From Rugamonas violacea (lineage in GTDB: Bacteria; Pseudomonadota; Gammaproteobacteria; Burkholderiales; Burkholderiaceae_D), in the NCBI RefSeq assembly GCF_016461825.1, contig NZ_JAEMNU010000118.1, forward strand, positions 1 through 64,000: 64,000 bases of DNA, given 5' to 3'. The stretch's first letter is position 1, and each line of letters opens with the position of its first letter. Positions 32,296-41,391 of this stretch are shown here, in pieces. The position numbers were made by a program, and so were the translations under genes. A model generated the notes under the pieces. It did no database searches. It was not told the origin of the DNA and saw only the letters and a list, made by a program, of their open reading frames with translations.

Positions 32296-33165
32296 CTACG
32301 GGGTGCTGCCCTTGTCCTTGCCCGGCGTCTGCTGCGCGGTGCCCAGCAAAGCCTTGCGGGTCTCGCCGAGCAACCTGGCCAGTTGGCCGCTGTCGTACAG
32401 TTGCCGGTATCCTTGGTCGAAGCGCGCGATCAGCTCGCGCGCACCCGGCAGCGTGCGGCGCAGCACCAAAAAGGTCGGAATGGTGGCGATGGGATTGCTC
32501 TGGAAGCTCAGTTGGCCCTGCTCGGCCGGGCTGAGGTTGGCCTGGATCAGCATCTTGCCGGCCTCCTCCTCCATCGGAAACAGATCGATCCTGCCCAGTA
32601 GCAACTTGCGCATGTTCGCCAGGTCGCTGGCGGCCTCCTGCACCCGCAATTTATTGGCCGTCTGCAAAGCCAGGAACTCGTCCGAATAATAGTTGCCCAG
32701 GGTGGTGCCGATCTGCGCCCGGCCCAGGTCGGCCAATTTTTTCCACGGCACCTCGCTGCCACGGCGCTGGAAGAAGACCATGCGGAAGATGTAGATCGAA
32801 TTGCTCGAATACAGCAGTTTGCGGTCGCGCTCGGCGCTGTGGGCCCAGCCGTAGCCGCCGTCGTAGATGCCGCGCATCACTCCGGTGATGGCGCGGTTGC
32901 TGGAGACATGCTCGAATGTGAGGTCGACGTCGACCAGTTTGAACGACTCGACCACCAGCCGGGTCAACAAGCCGCCGTAGGGCAAGCCGTGGCCCATGAA
33001 GGGTGGATAGTCGTGGCTGGTCAGGGTGAGCGAGAGGCGCCCGGCGCCGCGCGCCGCCGACATGGCCGGGGCCAGCAGCGCCAGCCAAGCCAGGGCGGCG
33101 CGGCGACGCCGGTCGAGTGGCGCGCAGTGGGATGCCAGGGCCGGGTTTGAAGGGGGCGCATGCAT
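32296..33165 (-). CDS. Periplasmic extracellular solute-binding (SBP3-like) protein
   Basis: About 289 residues from MHAPPSNPAL; the ATG 31 codons upstream is also open and neither has a strong ribosome binding site. Signal sequence (ALAWLALLAPAMSAARG), then a type-3 solute-binding-like fold: LTLTSHDYPPFMGHGLPYGGLLTRLVVESF, YDGGYGWAHSAERDRKLLYS, IGTTLGNYYSDEF and GRIDLFPMEEEAGKML. Such proteins in this group are often stand-alone and may sense or bind amino acids. No ABC permease is adjacent. Upstream of, and probably co-transcribed with, the TonB receptor gene. Confidence 0.7.
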   Translation of the reverse strand: MHAPPSNPALASHCAPLDRRRRAALAWLALLAPAMSAARGAGRLSLTLTSHDYPPFMGHGLPYGGLLTRLVVESFKLVDVDLTFEHVSSNRAITGVMRGIYDGGYGWAHSAERDRKLLYSSNSIYIFRMVFFQRRGSEVPWKKLADLGRAQIGTTLGNYYSDEFLALQTANKLRVQEAASDLANMRKLLLGRIDLFPMEEEAGKMLIQANLSPAEQGQLSFQSNPIATIPTFLVLRRTLPGARELIARFDQGYRQLYDSGQLARLLGETRKALLGTAQQTPGKDKGSTP

Positions 33166-33399
33166 GGGTTGGCATTCCGACTGATCGTTGTCTGGCCCTA
33201 GCGAGTGGAACGACGCGTAAGCCGGTGTCGTCAAAGCCGAGGCGCGGCCGTGCGTCAAGATTAAGCTTTGTATACGACAACAGTCAAGCCTGGATATGTC
33301 CGCGCCACCAGCTTAGTTGCATTTGCGAACAAGCCGGCGCCCGCCGGACGCAGCGCCGCCCGCGCTGCCCATCGCCGCCGCCCGCCGCCCGCCGCCGCG

Positions 33400-33876
33400 C
33401 TACTGCCGGTTGTTGGCCCTGGCCCAGGCCAGGATGCCGGCCGTGTCCATGGCGCCGGGCTGGCGCGCCACTTCGCGGCCGTGGCGGAACAAGGCCAGCG
33501 TCGGAATGCTGCGGATCGCGTAGCGCGCCGCCAAGTCCTGCGCCGCTTCGGTGTCGACCTTGACGACGCGGAACTGCGGCTCCAGCTGGGCCGCCGCCCG
33601 GGCGTAAAACGGCGCCATGTTGCGACAAGGGCCGCACCACGGCGCCCAAAAATCGACCAACACGGGAATATCGTTGCGCTCGATATGCTTGAGGAAGCGC
33701 GCGCCGGACAACTCGGCCGGCTGGCCGTCGAACAGCGCGCGCTGGCACTTGCCGCAGGTGGGTTGCTGGGCCAGGCGGGCGGCCGGCACGCGGTTGACGG
33801 CGTCGCAATGGGGGCAAACGATGTGCAGCGAGTCGGCCTGGCTTGCGCCGGCGGCGTTGGTGGTGCTGGTGGGCAT
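33400..33876 (-). CDS. trxC: Thioredoxin 2 (TrxC-like)
   Basis: 158 residues. An N-terminal zinc-ribbon with two CxxC pairs (VCPHCDAVN and PTCGKCQRAL), then a thioredoxin domain with active site FWAPWCGPCRNMAP, cis-Pro region RSIPTLALF and terminal helix. The zinc module distinguishes TrxC from TrxA; it reduces disulfides and is usually oxidative-stress-induced. Monocistronic. Confidence 0.92.
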   Translation of the reverse strand: MPTSTTNAAGASQADSLHIVCPHCDAVNRVPAARLAQQPTCGKCQRALFDGQPAELSGARFLKHIERNDIPVLVDFWAPWCGPCRNMAPFYARAAAQLEPQFRVVKVDTEAAQDLAARYAIRSIPTLALFRHGREVARQPGAMDTAGILAWARANNRQ

Positions 33877-33938
33877 GTCTAATCCTGTGTCTATGCGGCA
33901 AAAACGAAACCAAGATTAGCAGAGATCGCGCCGCCGCG

Positions 33939-34442
33939 TCAGTCCGGCCGCACCAGCGAGCCCTGTCGATCATCCTGGGCGGCCCGCTCGACGACGCCGC
34001 GCGGCCACAACAAGGCCAGCGCCCCGTTGCGGCCGTGGCGGCGCACCTGCACCACCCGGCTGCGGGTCTGGCCGGCCACCTCGGCGCTGACGCGGTAGGC
34101 GCCCGCCCTCGGGAAGTTGAGCAACATGATGGGGGCGTCGCAGACGGTGTCGAGCAGATTGTTGCCGCGCAGGTCGGCGATCGTCACCTTGACGTCGGCC
34201 AGGTAGGCGCCGCCGGCTTCGGCGAAGGTCAGCATCATGTTGTAGTGGCCGGCGGCGCGCTTCATCTGCGCCGCCTCAGTCGAACCAACGCCGCCGCAGA
34301 CGTAGGCGAAACCGTTGTCGCTGCGCGCCACGGGCGCCGCCTCCTGCCCGGCGTCCCGGGCGGCCGGCGCGGCCACGGCGGGCCGCCACGCCTGGACGCA
34401 AGCGAGCGCGCAGGCGAGCAATAGTTTGTGGGATGTGTTCAT
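33939..34442 (-). CDS. Periplasmic hypothetical protein with carboxypeptidase-regulatory-like domain
   Basis: 167 residues from MNTSHKLLLAC, chosen for its AAGGAGG ribosome binding site; longer in-frame starts are Arg-rich and unlikely. Signal peptide with cleavage near AVAA. The mature part looks like a small beta-sandwich (LTFAEAGGAYLADVKVTIADLRGN, FPRAGAYRVSAEVAGQTRSRVVQVR) of the kind annotated as carboxypeptidase regulatory-like. Two Cys could pair. The function is unknown. Divergent from the alpha/beta hydrolase. Confidence 0.65.
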   Translation of the reverse strand: MNTSHKLLLACALACVQAWRPAVAAPAARDAGQEAAPVARSDNGFAYVCGGVGSTEAAQMKRAAGHYNMMLTFAEAGGAYLADVKVTIADLRGNNLLDTVCDAPIMLLNFPRAGAYRVSAEVAGQTRSRVVQVRRHGRNGALALLWPRGVVERAAQDDRQGSLVRPD

Positions 34443-34658
34443 CTCGGACCTCCTTGCAGAGTGTATGGACGAGGCTACTGCGCCGGCGCGGCGACGCCAT
34501 GGCTGGCGCCGGGGACGGCGGTGGTACAGGTTTGACCCGTGGCGAGGGCTGGCGGTTCCTCGGCGGCGCGCCGGCGCGGCCGGCATGCCGGGCTCGCTTG
34601 CCGCCGCGATACGTGGTTATAATCGAACACATATCGAGCACATCGAGACGGGAATGCC

Positions 34659-35543
34659 ATGGAATTCGTCAATACCGAGCGGCTACGCATTGCTTACCGA
34701 GAATACGGCAGCGCCGCCGGCGAGCCCCTGGTGCTGCTGCACGGCTGGCCGGATGACATCCACACCTGGGACGAGGTGGTGCCGGCGCTGGCGCGCCAGG
34801 GCTACCGGGTGATCGTGCCCTACCTGCGCGGCGCCGGCGAGACCCGCTTCCTGCATCAGGGCACGCCACGCAGCGGCCAGCTCAGCGCGCTGGCGCAGGA
34901 CCTGTTCGACCTGGCCGACGCGCTGCAACTGCCGCCATTCACCGTCATCGGCCACGACTGGGGCGCGCGCGCCGCCTACAACGCCGCACTGCTGGCGCCG
35001 CAGCGGGTGCGCCGCTGCATCGCGCTGGCGGTCGGCTGGGGCACCAACGAGCCGGGCCAGACGCTCAGTCTGGTCCAAGCCCGCAACTACTGGTATCAAT
35101 GGTATTTTTCGACGGAGCGCGGCGCCGAGGCGCTGAAGAAGGAGCGGCGCGAACTGACCGGCCTGCTGTGGAAGACCTGGTCGCCGACCTGGCAGTTCAC
35201 CCAGGCGGAATTCCGCACCACTGCGCACTCCTTCGACAATCCGGACTGGCACGCCATCACCCTGCACTCCTACCGCCACCGCTGGGGCTACGCCGAGGGC
35301 GACCCGCACTACGCGGCGCTGGAGCACCGGCTGCGCGAGGACAACATCATCGCGGTCCCCACGCTGGTGTTGCACGGCATCGAGGACGGCGCCAACGCCA
35401 TCAGCACGTCGGCCCACAAGGAGCATTTGTTCTCCGGCCCCTACCAGCGCCTGCTGGTCGAGGCGGCCGGCCATTTCCCGCAACGGGAGCAGGCCGAGAC
35501 GGTGGCCAACACCATCATCGCCTGGCTGCGCAACACGCCCTGA
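34659..35543 (+). CDS. Alpha/beta-fold hydrolase, epoxide hydrolase/dehalogenase type
   Basis: 294 residues. HGWPDD oxyanion motif, Asp nucleophile in IGHDWGARAAYNAALL, a helical cap (NYWYQWYFSTERGAEALKKERREL), an acid in LHGIEDG and His in AAGHFPQRE. The Asp nucleophile in HDWG points to epoxide hydrolase or haloalkane dehalogenase rather than a Ser esterase. Cytoplasmic. The substrate is unknown. Confidence 0.82.
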   Translation: MEFVNTERLRIAYREYGSAAGEPLVLLHGWPDDIHTWDEVVPALARQGYRVIVPYLRGAGETRFLHQGTPRSGQLSALAQDLFDLADALQLPPFTVIGHDWGARAAYNAALLAPQRVRRCIALAVGWGTNEPGQTLSLVQARNYWYQWYFSTERGAEALKKERRELTGLLWKTWSPTWQFTQAEFRTTAHSFDNPDWHAITLHSYRHRWGYAEGDPHYAALEHRLREDNIIAVPTLVLHGIEDGANAISTSAHKEHLFSGPYQRLLVEAAGHFPQREQAETVANTIIAWLRNTP

Positions 35544-35580
35544 GCCGGGCTTCCCGCAACTCAGGGCGCTGCCGCAACGA

Positions 35581-36237
35581 TCAGGTTTCCTTGCGCGGGG
35601 CGGGCTGTTTGCCCGACTGAGCCGCCGCCGCGCCTTGGGCGGCGGTGTGGCTGCCGCCCTGCATGCTGCCGCTCTGGGCGTGGCCCTCGCGTCCCTCGCC
35701 GTCCTGGCCCGCGCTTTGCATCGTCGAGCTGCCGCGCATCTCGTTGCCACGGCCCTGCTGTTGACGACGACTGCCTTCGGCGAAGCGTTCGAACGGGTCG
35801 GTGAACTGGCGGATCGCGTCCTGCTGGCTGCGCACGGTCTTCTCGGTTTCCTCGTGCGTCACGCGCGCCACCTCGTCGGCCAGCGCCTTGGCGGTGCGGG
35901 CCGTCTCGGCGACGTGCTCCTCGGCCACCTTGGCCAGATCGACATGGGTGTCGGCGGCGATGCGCGACAGGTGCTGCTGGTAGGCGCGCAACTTCTCTGC
36001 CGTCGGCTGGGCATGGGCGGCGGCGGCGGCGATCGCCTCCGTCGGACGCTCGGCGATGATCGCCTGCTGCCCGGCCACCGTGCCCTCCTCCAGCATGGTC
36101 TGGGCCAGCTGAATGTTCAGTTCGCTATACTGCTGGATGACGCGGAACAGCGATTTGGACATGTCGTTGAAGTAAGACAATTGCGCCTCCATGTGGTCTT
36201 TGGCGGCTGGGGTCACTGCTTTGTTGAATGGATACAT
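35581..36237 (-). CDS. Phasin-family protein
   Basis: 218 residues. The N-terminal ~150 residues are amphipathic helix typical of the phasin domain (FNDMSKSLFRVIQQYSELNIQLAQTMLEEG, HVDLAKVAEEHVAETARTAKALADEV). The C-terminal ~65 residues are low-complexity Gly/Gln/Ser. It coats polyhydroxyalkanoate granules and implies PHA storage in this organism. No PHA synthase is in the window. Confidence 0.82.
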   Translation of the reverse strand: MYPFNKAVTPAAKDHMEAQLSYFNDMSKSLFRVIQQYSELNIQLAQTMLEEGTVAGQQAIIAERPTEAIAAAAAHAQPTAEKLRAYQQHLSRIAADTHVDLAKVAEEHVAETARTAKALADEVARVTHEETEKTVRSQQDAIRQFTDPFERFAEGSRRQQQGRGNEMRGSSTMQSAGQDGEGREGHAQSGSMQGGSHTAAQGAAAAQSGKQPAPRKET

Positions 36238-36454
36238 ACATGCCTCGATTGATAAAAATGTTTTAAGAAAGCAAGACGGCCGACGTGGGCGGGCCGCTTG
36301 CGTGTCGCCGGTGTGGCCTGGTTTGCCGAACCGGATGCCACTACGGATGGCACCGGAGCGGACTTCGCGTCTGCTGCGTCTGCAGCGCGAGACCCAAGGC
36401 TACGTGAGCAGCACCTTCAAGGCATGATGTGAATCAAATGTGCGCCCCCTAGCA

Positions 36455-38035
36455 TCATGCGCGCGCGCGGCGCCAGCGGCCGTGCGCCAGCCACGCCAAG
36501 CCCAACAGCAAACCCAGCAGTGCCTGCCCGGCGGCCGTGGCGGCGCTCGCCACGCCGTTGCCGCCGATCAGGTCGAGCGCCGGCACCTGCGGCGCCTGGC
36601 TCGACACATACAAGCCGAACAGGAACAGCGCGAGGAAGCTGCGGCCGCCCCGCGTGATGTGGCCGAGCAGGCCGGCGGCGCAGGTCAGCGCGAACAGGCC
36701 GCTGAGCAGCGCGGCGGCGCGCAGCGGTTCGCTGCACAACCAGCGCAGCGCCAGCGGCGCGGTGCACAGCAGGCCGAGCAGGCCGGCGGCCAGCAGCTGG
36801 CCGGCGCCACGGCCGGCCGCGCCGCCCGGCGCCGCCGCCGTCATCTTGTCGCTGTCGGCGGCGCTGTCGCGCACGCCCAGCTCGCTGACCAGGATGCCCC
36901 AAACGGCGACGCTGGCGAACGCCAAGCCGCCCAACACCGCCGGTGCGGCCAGCGCGCCGGCCAGCAGCAGCGCCAGCAGCACGGCCACGGCGGCCGGATT
37001 CAGCGCCAGCGTCAAGGCCAGCTCGGCGACGGCGCCGCCGACCAGGCCGGGGCGGCGCGCGGCCAGCGCGAACAGCGGCGTGGCCAGGCGCGCCAGCGGG
37101 CGCAGCCAGCGGTTGGCCAGCGCCAGCGGCGACCAGCGCCGCCGTCCGCCGCCGCCCTTGACGCGGTCCGGCGCGAAGCGGTGGAACAGCGCGAAGGCCG
37201 CCAGCAGCGGCAGCATGGCGATCAGCGCGCAGCCCAGGCGGCCCAGCACCTGGCTGGCGCTCCAGCTCAACGGCGGCAGCAGCAGCGGGGCCAGCGCCGG
37301 GTTGAACTCGGCGGCGCCGATGCTGAAATGCGGTGAATGCATGGCCGACTGGACGTGCAGCACGGCCGTGGCGGCGCCGGAAAAATCCAACAGCAGCAGC
37401 GGCGACCAGCTCAAGCCGGCCTTGAGCATCGTCTCGGCCATGGCGCCCACCGGCCCCAGTTGGGCGATCCAGACGGCGAAGTACAGCACGTCGCCGCGCT
37501 TGCCCATCAACGGCGCCCAGGACTCGCACAACAGCGCCATGCTGGCGACCATGCAAAGGGTCGGCAACAACAGCAAGGCGTAGGTGCGCAAATAGATCAG
37601 CGGCTGCAGCGGCCCCTCGCCGCGCAGCAGATGCAGCACCAGCATGGTGGCCAGGAAGATCGACAGCAGCAGGCCCAGATAGGCCATGCTGCCCAGCCAG
37701 CGGCCGAACAGGAACAGCAGGTTGCCGACCGGCGTGGCGGCCAGCACCGCGCCGGCGCCGCTGCGGACGTCCTCGGCCATGCGGCCGCGCACCAGATAGA
37801 AGCCGCCCAGGCCGAACAGCAGGCCGGCCATCAGCGCGCTGCCCAGTGCCAGGCAGTCGCTGGTGTAGGCGACGCGCGCCTCGTTGACGGCGATCAGCGT
37901 GCTGCCGCCGACGGGATCGGCCACCATCCACCAGCTGACGGCGATCAGGCCGAGCAGGACCACCAGCGTGCCGCCACGGCGGCAACGCAGGCGCAGCTCG
38001 CCCAGCACCAGGGCGCGCAAGGCCAGCGCGCTCAC
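36455..38035 (-). CDS. ABC-2-type membrane permease
   Basis: 526 residues from a GTG start that overlaps the stop of the ATPase gene by 4 bp (38032-38035); longer open frame upstream only covers the ATPase gene in another frame. About twelve hydrophobic segments, with one early long loop and a second half rich in Ala/Leu helices, like ABC exporters of two fused half-transporter domains. Substrate unknown. Partner of the ATPase at 38032-38901. Confidence 0.8.
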   Translation of the reverse strand: MSALALRALVLGELRLRCRRGGTLVVLLGLIAVSWWMVADPVGGSTLIAVNEARVAYTSDCLALGSALMAGLLFGLGGFYLVRGRMAEDVRSGAGAVLAATPVGNLLFLFGRWLGSMAYLGLLLSIFLATMLVLHLLRGEGPLQPLIYLRTYALLLLPTLCMVASMALLCESWAPLMGKRGDVLYFAVWIAQLGPVGAMAETMLKAGLSWSPLLLLDFSGAATAVLHVQSAMHSPHFSIGAAEFNPALAPLLLPPLSWSASQVLGRLGCALIAMLPLLAAFALFHRFAPDRVKGGGGRRRWSPLALANRWLRPLARLATPLFALAARRPGLVGGAVAELALTLALNPAAVAVLLALLLAGALAAPAVLGGLAFASVAVWGILVSELGVRDSAADSDKMTAAAPGGAAGRGAGQLLAAGLLGLLCTAPLALRWLCSEPLRAAALLSGLFALTCAAGLLGHITRGGRSFLALFLFGLYVSSQAPQVPALDLIGGNGVASAATAAGQALLGLLLGLAWLAHGRWRRARA

Positions 38036-38901
38036 GCCGCCAGCTCCGCCACGGCGTAACGCTGCGCCATCAAGGCCTCCTCCAGCGTCGGCTCGACCGC
38101 CACGGCGCCGGCGCAGGGCGGGCTGGCGTGGGCGATGCGCAGGCTGATGCCGTGCTCGTGGCGCTGCGCCTGCAGCACCTGCACCTGGCCGCGCAGCGTC
38201 TCGTAATGGGCGGCGTCGACGGTGGCCGCCCAAACCTGGCCGCGCCCCCGCGCGATGAAGCTGTCCGGCGTGTCGCAGGCGAGCAGCCGGCCGGCGCGCA
38301 TCACGGCCAGGCGCCCGGCCATGTTTTCGATGTCGGAGACGATGTGGGTCGAGACGATCACCAGCTTCCTGAAACCGATCTCGGAGAGCAGGTGGCGGAA
38401 GCGCAGCCGCTCCTCCGGATCGAGGCCGGCGGTGGGCTCGTCGACGATCAGGATGTCCGGGTCGTTGAGCAGCGCCTGGGCGATGCCGAGGCGGCGCCGC
38501 ATGCCGCCGGAGAAGCTGGCGGCGTAGCGGTCGGCGTGTTCATGCAGGTTGACCAGTTCGAGCAGCTGACGCAGGCGGGCCGGATCGCGCACCCCCTTCA
38601 GCGCGGCGAAGTACTGCATGAATTCGAGCGCCGTCAGGTTGGCGTAGACGCCGAAGTCCTGCGGCAGGAAGCCGAGGCGGCGGCGGATCGCCTCCGGCTT
38701 GCGCACGATGTCGACGCCGTCGAACAGGATCTGGCCGCTGCTGGGCCGGGTCAGCGTGGCGACCATCTGCATCAGCGAGGTCTTGCCGGCGCCGTTGTGG
38801 CCGATCAGGCCGACCACGCCGGCCGTCAAACTCAGCGTGACGTCGTCCACCGCCCGCACCTCCTTGCCATAGGTTTTCACTACGTTGCGCATTTCAAGCA
38901 T
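38032..38901 (-). CDS. ABC exporter ATPase
   Basis: 289 residues from MLEMRNVVKTYGKEVR, with a GGGAGAG ribosome binding site. Walker A GHNGAGKTSLM (~36-46), signature SFSGGMRRRLGIAQAL, Walker B ILIVDEPTAGLDPEE and switch His in IVSTHIV. The GGMRRRLG form of the signature is typical of ABC-2 drug/polysaccharide/lantibiotic-type exporters (CcmA/NatA family). First gene of a two-gene operon with the permease. Confidence 0.88.
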   Translation of the reverse strand: MLEMRNVVKTYGKEVRAVDDVTLSLTAGVVGLIGHNGAGKTSLMQMVATLTRPSSGQILFDGVDIVRKPEAIRRRLGFLPQDFGVYANLTALEFMQYFAALKGVRDPARLRQLLELVNLHEHADRYAASFSGGMRRRLGIAQALLNDPDILIVDEPTAGLDPEERLRFRHLLSEIGFRKLVIVSTHIVSDIENMAGRLAVMRAGRLLACDTPDSFIARGRGQVWAATVDAAHYETLRGQVQVLQAQRHEHGISLRIAHASPPCAGAVAVEPTLEEALMAQRYAVAELAA

Positions 38902-39103
38902 GAATCGATTCTCTCCCGTGGTTTTGGTGGGCGGCCCGGCGCCGCCATGGCGAGCGGCGAGCGTAGCATGGCAAAAGCGACAAGGGAATACATTCTCCGG
39001 GGACGGCGGCGACGGCGCCACGGGCTGCCAAAAAAAGTGGCAGCGGAGCGGCACAAGCGGAAGTTTCGGGGTACACTGTGGACTATTGCCGAAAGGAAAT
39101 ACC

Positions 39104-39466
39104 ATGGGATTCACCGCCCTCTCCGCCGGAGTCTCCGGACTGACCGCCAACCAGCGCGCGCTGGACGTGTCGGCGCACAACGTCGCCAACGCCAGCACCC
39201 AGGGCTTCGCGCCGCAGCAGGCCAGCTTCCAGGAAAACCGCCCGGCCGGCAGCGGCGTGACGTTGTCGGTGCAGGGCCGCGCCCTGTCCGGCGCGGCGCA
39301 GACCCAGGCGCAGCAGCAGGCCCAGGCCGGCGAGCGGCCCAGCGGCACCGACCTGGCCAACGAACTGACCAACTCGCTGGTCTACAAGGCCCAGGCGGCG
39401 CTGTCGGTGAAGGTCATCCAGGTGGCCGACGACAACCTCGGCTCGCTCATCAACACCAAGGCCTGA
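39104..39466 (+). CDS. Flagellar rod-like protein (FlgB/FlgC/FlgG N-terminal family)
   Basis: 120 residues with an AAAGGAAA ribosome binding site. The N-terminal flagellar rod signature (LSAGVSGLTANQRALDVSAHNVANASTQGF) and the C-terminal ANELTNSLVYKAQAALSVKVIQVADDNLGSLINTK match the conserved coiled ends of flagellar axial proteins. There is only a very short Gln-rich middle. It is an isolated gene, far from any flagellar operon in this window, so its role (rod, hook adaptor or something else) is uncertain. Confidence 0.7.
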   Translation: MGFTALSAGVSGLTANQRALDVSAHNVANASTQGFAPQQASFQENRPAGSGVTLSVQGRALSGAAQTQAQQQAQAGERPSGTDLANELTNSLVYKAQAALSVKVIQVADDNLGSLINTKA

Positions 39467-39517
39467 GCTGGGCCGCGCCGACGGCGGCATCGCGCCGCCG
39501 CGCCGTTACAATGGCGC

Positions 39518-41290
39518 ATGGACCTCTTCAACGACATCGACGACACGGCGGCCCTGCTGGCCGCCCTGCCGGCCCGCATCAGCGCCATTCCGCGGCACTG
39601 GGCGGCGCGCACGCCGCATGCCCCGGCGCTGCGCGACGGCGCGCGCCAACTGAGCTACGCCGCGCTGGCCGGCGCGGTCGACGCCGCCGCCGCGCGGCTG
39701 CGCGCGCTGGGCTTGCGCCCTGGCGACCGGCTGCTGGTGGTCGGCGAGAACTGCCTCGAACAAGTGGTGCTGTGCTTCGCCGCCGCCAGCATCGACGCCT
39801 GGATCGTGCTGGTCAACAGCCGCCTGTCGGCGCCCGAACTCGACCAGATCCTTGCCCACAGCGGCGCACGCCGCGTCCTGTACACGGCGGCCGAGGCGGC
39901 CGAGGCGGCCGCCCACGGCAGGCGCCACGGCGCGCTGCCGGCGCGCAGTCTCGGCGGCGGCGACGGCCATGCGGCTGGCCTCGGGCCGAACGGCGACGGC
40001 GGCCAAGCCGCCGCTGCCGCGCCGGATCGCCGCAACGCTTGCGGCGCCGCCGGCGCCGCCTTCGACGCCCTCGAACGCTGCCTGGTCGGCCCGCTCGACG
40101 AGGGCTGCGCTGCGGCGCCGGTGCAGGCCGGCGGCGCCGGCCAGGCCGCCGCGCTGGTCTACACCAGCGGCACCACCGGCCAGCCCAAGGGTGTGATGCT
40201 AAGCCACCGCAACCTGCTGTATATCGCCGCCGTCTCCAGCACGCTGCGCGGGTTGCGGCCGCAAGACCGCGCCTACGGCGTGCTGCCGATCTCCCACGTC
40301 TACGGCCTGGCCTCGGTCATGCTCGGCACGCTGTACGCCGGCGCCTGCCTGCAGCTGGCCGCCCGCTTCAGCCCGCAGGCGCTGCTGGCCGCCGTGCGCG
40401 ACGACGGCCTGACCATCGTCCAGGGCGTGCCGGCGATGTATGCCCGCCTGCTGGCGGCGCTGGGCGGCGCCGCCGGCCCGGCCGGCGCGCCGCTGCCGTC
40501 GCGGCTGCGCTTCATCTACGCCGGCGGCTCGCCGCTGACGCCGAGCCTGAAGGCGGACGTCGAACGGCTGTTCGGCCTGCCGCTGCACAACGGCTACGGC
40601 ATGACCGAAAGCGCGCCGACTATCAGCCAGACCAGCCTGGCGGCGCCGCGCGCCGACACCTCGGTCGGCCTGGAGATCCCCGGCGTGCAGACCCGCGTGG
40701 TCGACGCCGATGGCGCCGACGCGGCGCCCGGCGCGGTCGGCGAACTGTGGGTGCGCGGCCCCAACGTCATGCTCGGCTACTACCGCGAGGCGGCCATGAC
40801 GGCGCAGGTGCTGCGTCCCGGCGGCTGGCTCGACACCGGCGACCTGGCCCGCCGCGACGCCGACGGCGCGCTGTTCATCGCCGGCCGCAGCAAGGAGCTG
40901 ATCATCCGTTCCGGCTTCAACGTCTACCCGCTGGAGGTCGAGACGGTGCTCAACGCCCACCCGGCGGTGACCCAGTCGGCGGTGGTCGGCCGCGACGCCG
41001 CCGACGGCGACGAGGAGGTGGTGGCCTTTGTCGAAATCGATCCGCACCATGCAGTGGCGGACGACGTGGCGAACGGCGCGGCGGACGGCGCGGCGGAGAG
41101 CGCGGCGGACGGCGCGCCACACGGCGCGCTGCGGCGCGCGCTGCACGCCCACCTGGCCGGCGCGCTGGCGCCCTACAAGCTGCCGGCGCAGATCGTCGTC
41201 ATGACGGCGCTGCCGGCGGCGGCCAGCGGCAAGGTGCTCAAGGGCCGGCTGCGCGAACTGGCCCAGGGCCTGCCACGGGCCGGCGACTAG
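39518..41290 (+). CDS. AMP-dependent acyl-CoA synthetase/ligase
   Basis: 590 residues. ANL-superfamily motifs: YTSGTTGQPKGVMLSHRN (~215), GYGMTESAPTISQ, WLDTGDLARRDADGALFIAGRSKELIIRSG, YPLEVE and the terminal Lys loop SGKVLKGRL. A ~75-residue Ala/Gly-rich insertion (~130-205) and an Ala/Asp-rich one near residue 510 are GC-rich low-complexity expansions. It activates a carboxylic acid to acyl-CoA; the substrate is unknown. Cytoplasmic. The gene at 41392 follows on the same strand. Confidence 0.85.
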   Translation: MDLFNDIDDTAALLAALPARISAIPRHWAARTPHAPALRDGARQLSYAALAGAVDAAAARLRALGLRPGDRLLVVGENCLEQVVLCFAAASIDAWIVLVNSRLSAPELDQILAHSGARRVLYTAAEAAEAAAHGRRHGALPARSLGGGDGHAAGLGPNGDGGQAAAAAPDRRNACGAAGAAFDALERCLVGPLDEGCAAAPVQAGGAGQAAALVYTSGTTGQPKGVMLSHRNLLYIAAVSSTLRGLRPQDRAYGVLPISHVYGLASVMLGTLYAGACLQLAARFSPQALLAAVRDDGLTIVQGVPAMYARLLAALGGAAGPAGAPLPSRLRFIYAGGSPLTPSLKADVERLFGLPLHNGYGMTESAPTISQTSLAAPRADTSVGLEIPGVQTRVVDADGADAAPGAVGELWVRGPNVMLGYYREAAMTAQVLRPGGWLDTGDLARRDADGALFIAGRSKELIIRSGFNVYPLEVETVLNAHPAVTQSAVVGRDAADGDEEVVAFVEIDPHHAVADDVANGAADGAAESAADGAPHGALRRALHAHLAGALAPYKLPAQIVVMTALPAAASGKVLKGRLRELAQGLPRAGD

Positions 41291-41391
41291 GCGCAACCAT
41301 ACCGCGCGCGCGGCGGCGGCGGCCGAGGCGCGCGACTGCAAGACGGCCGATGTGGCAGACTATCAACTCGTACAGCAACGGGAGCACGGGC

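Noticed and set aside
29857..33165. TonB receptor as part of the malonate operon
   Set aside because: It is convergent with mdcH and its upstream partner is a solute-binding gene on the same minus strand, so it is a separate transcription unit.
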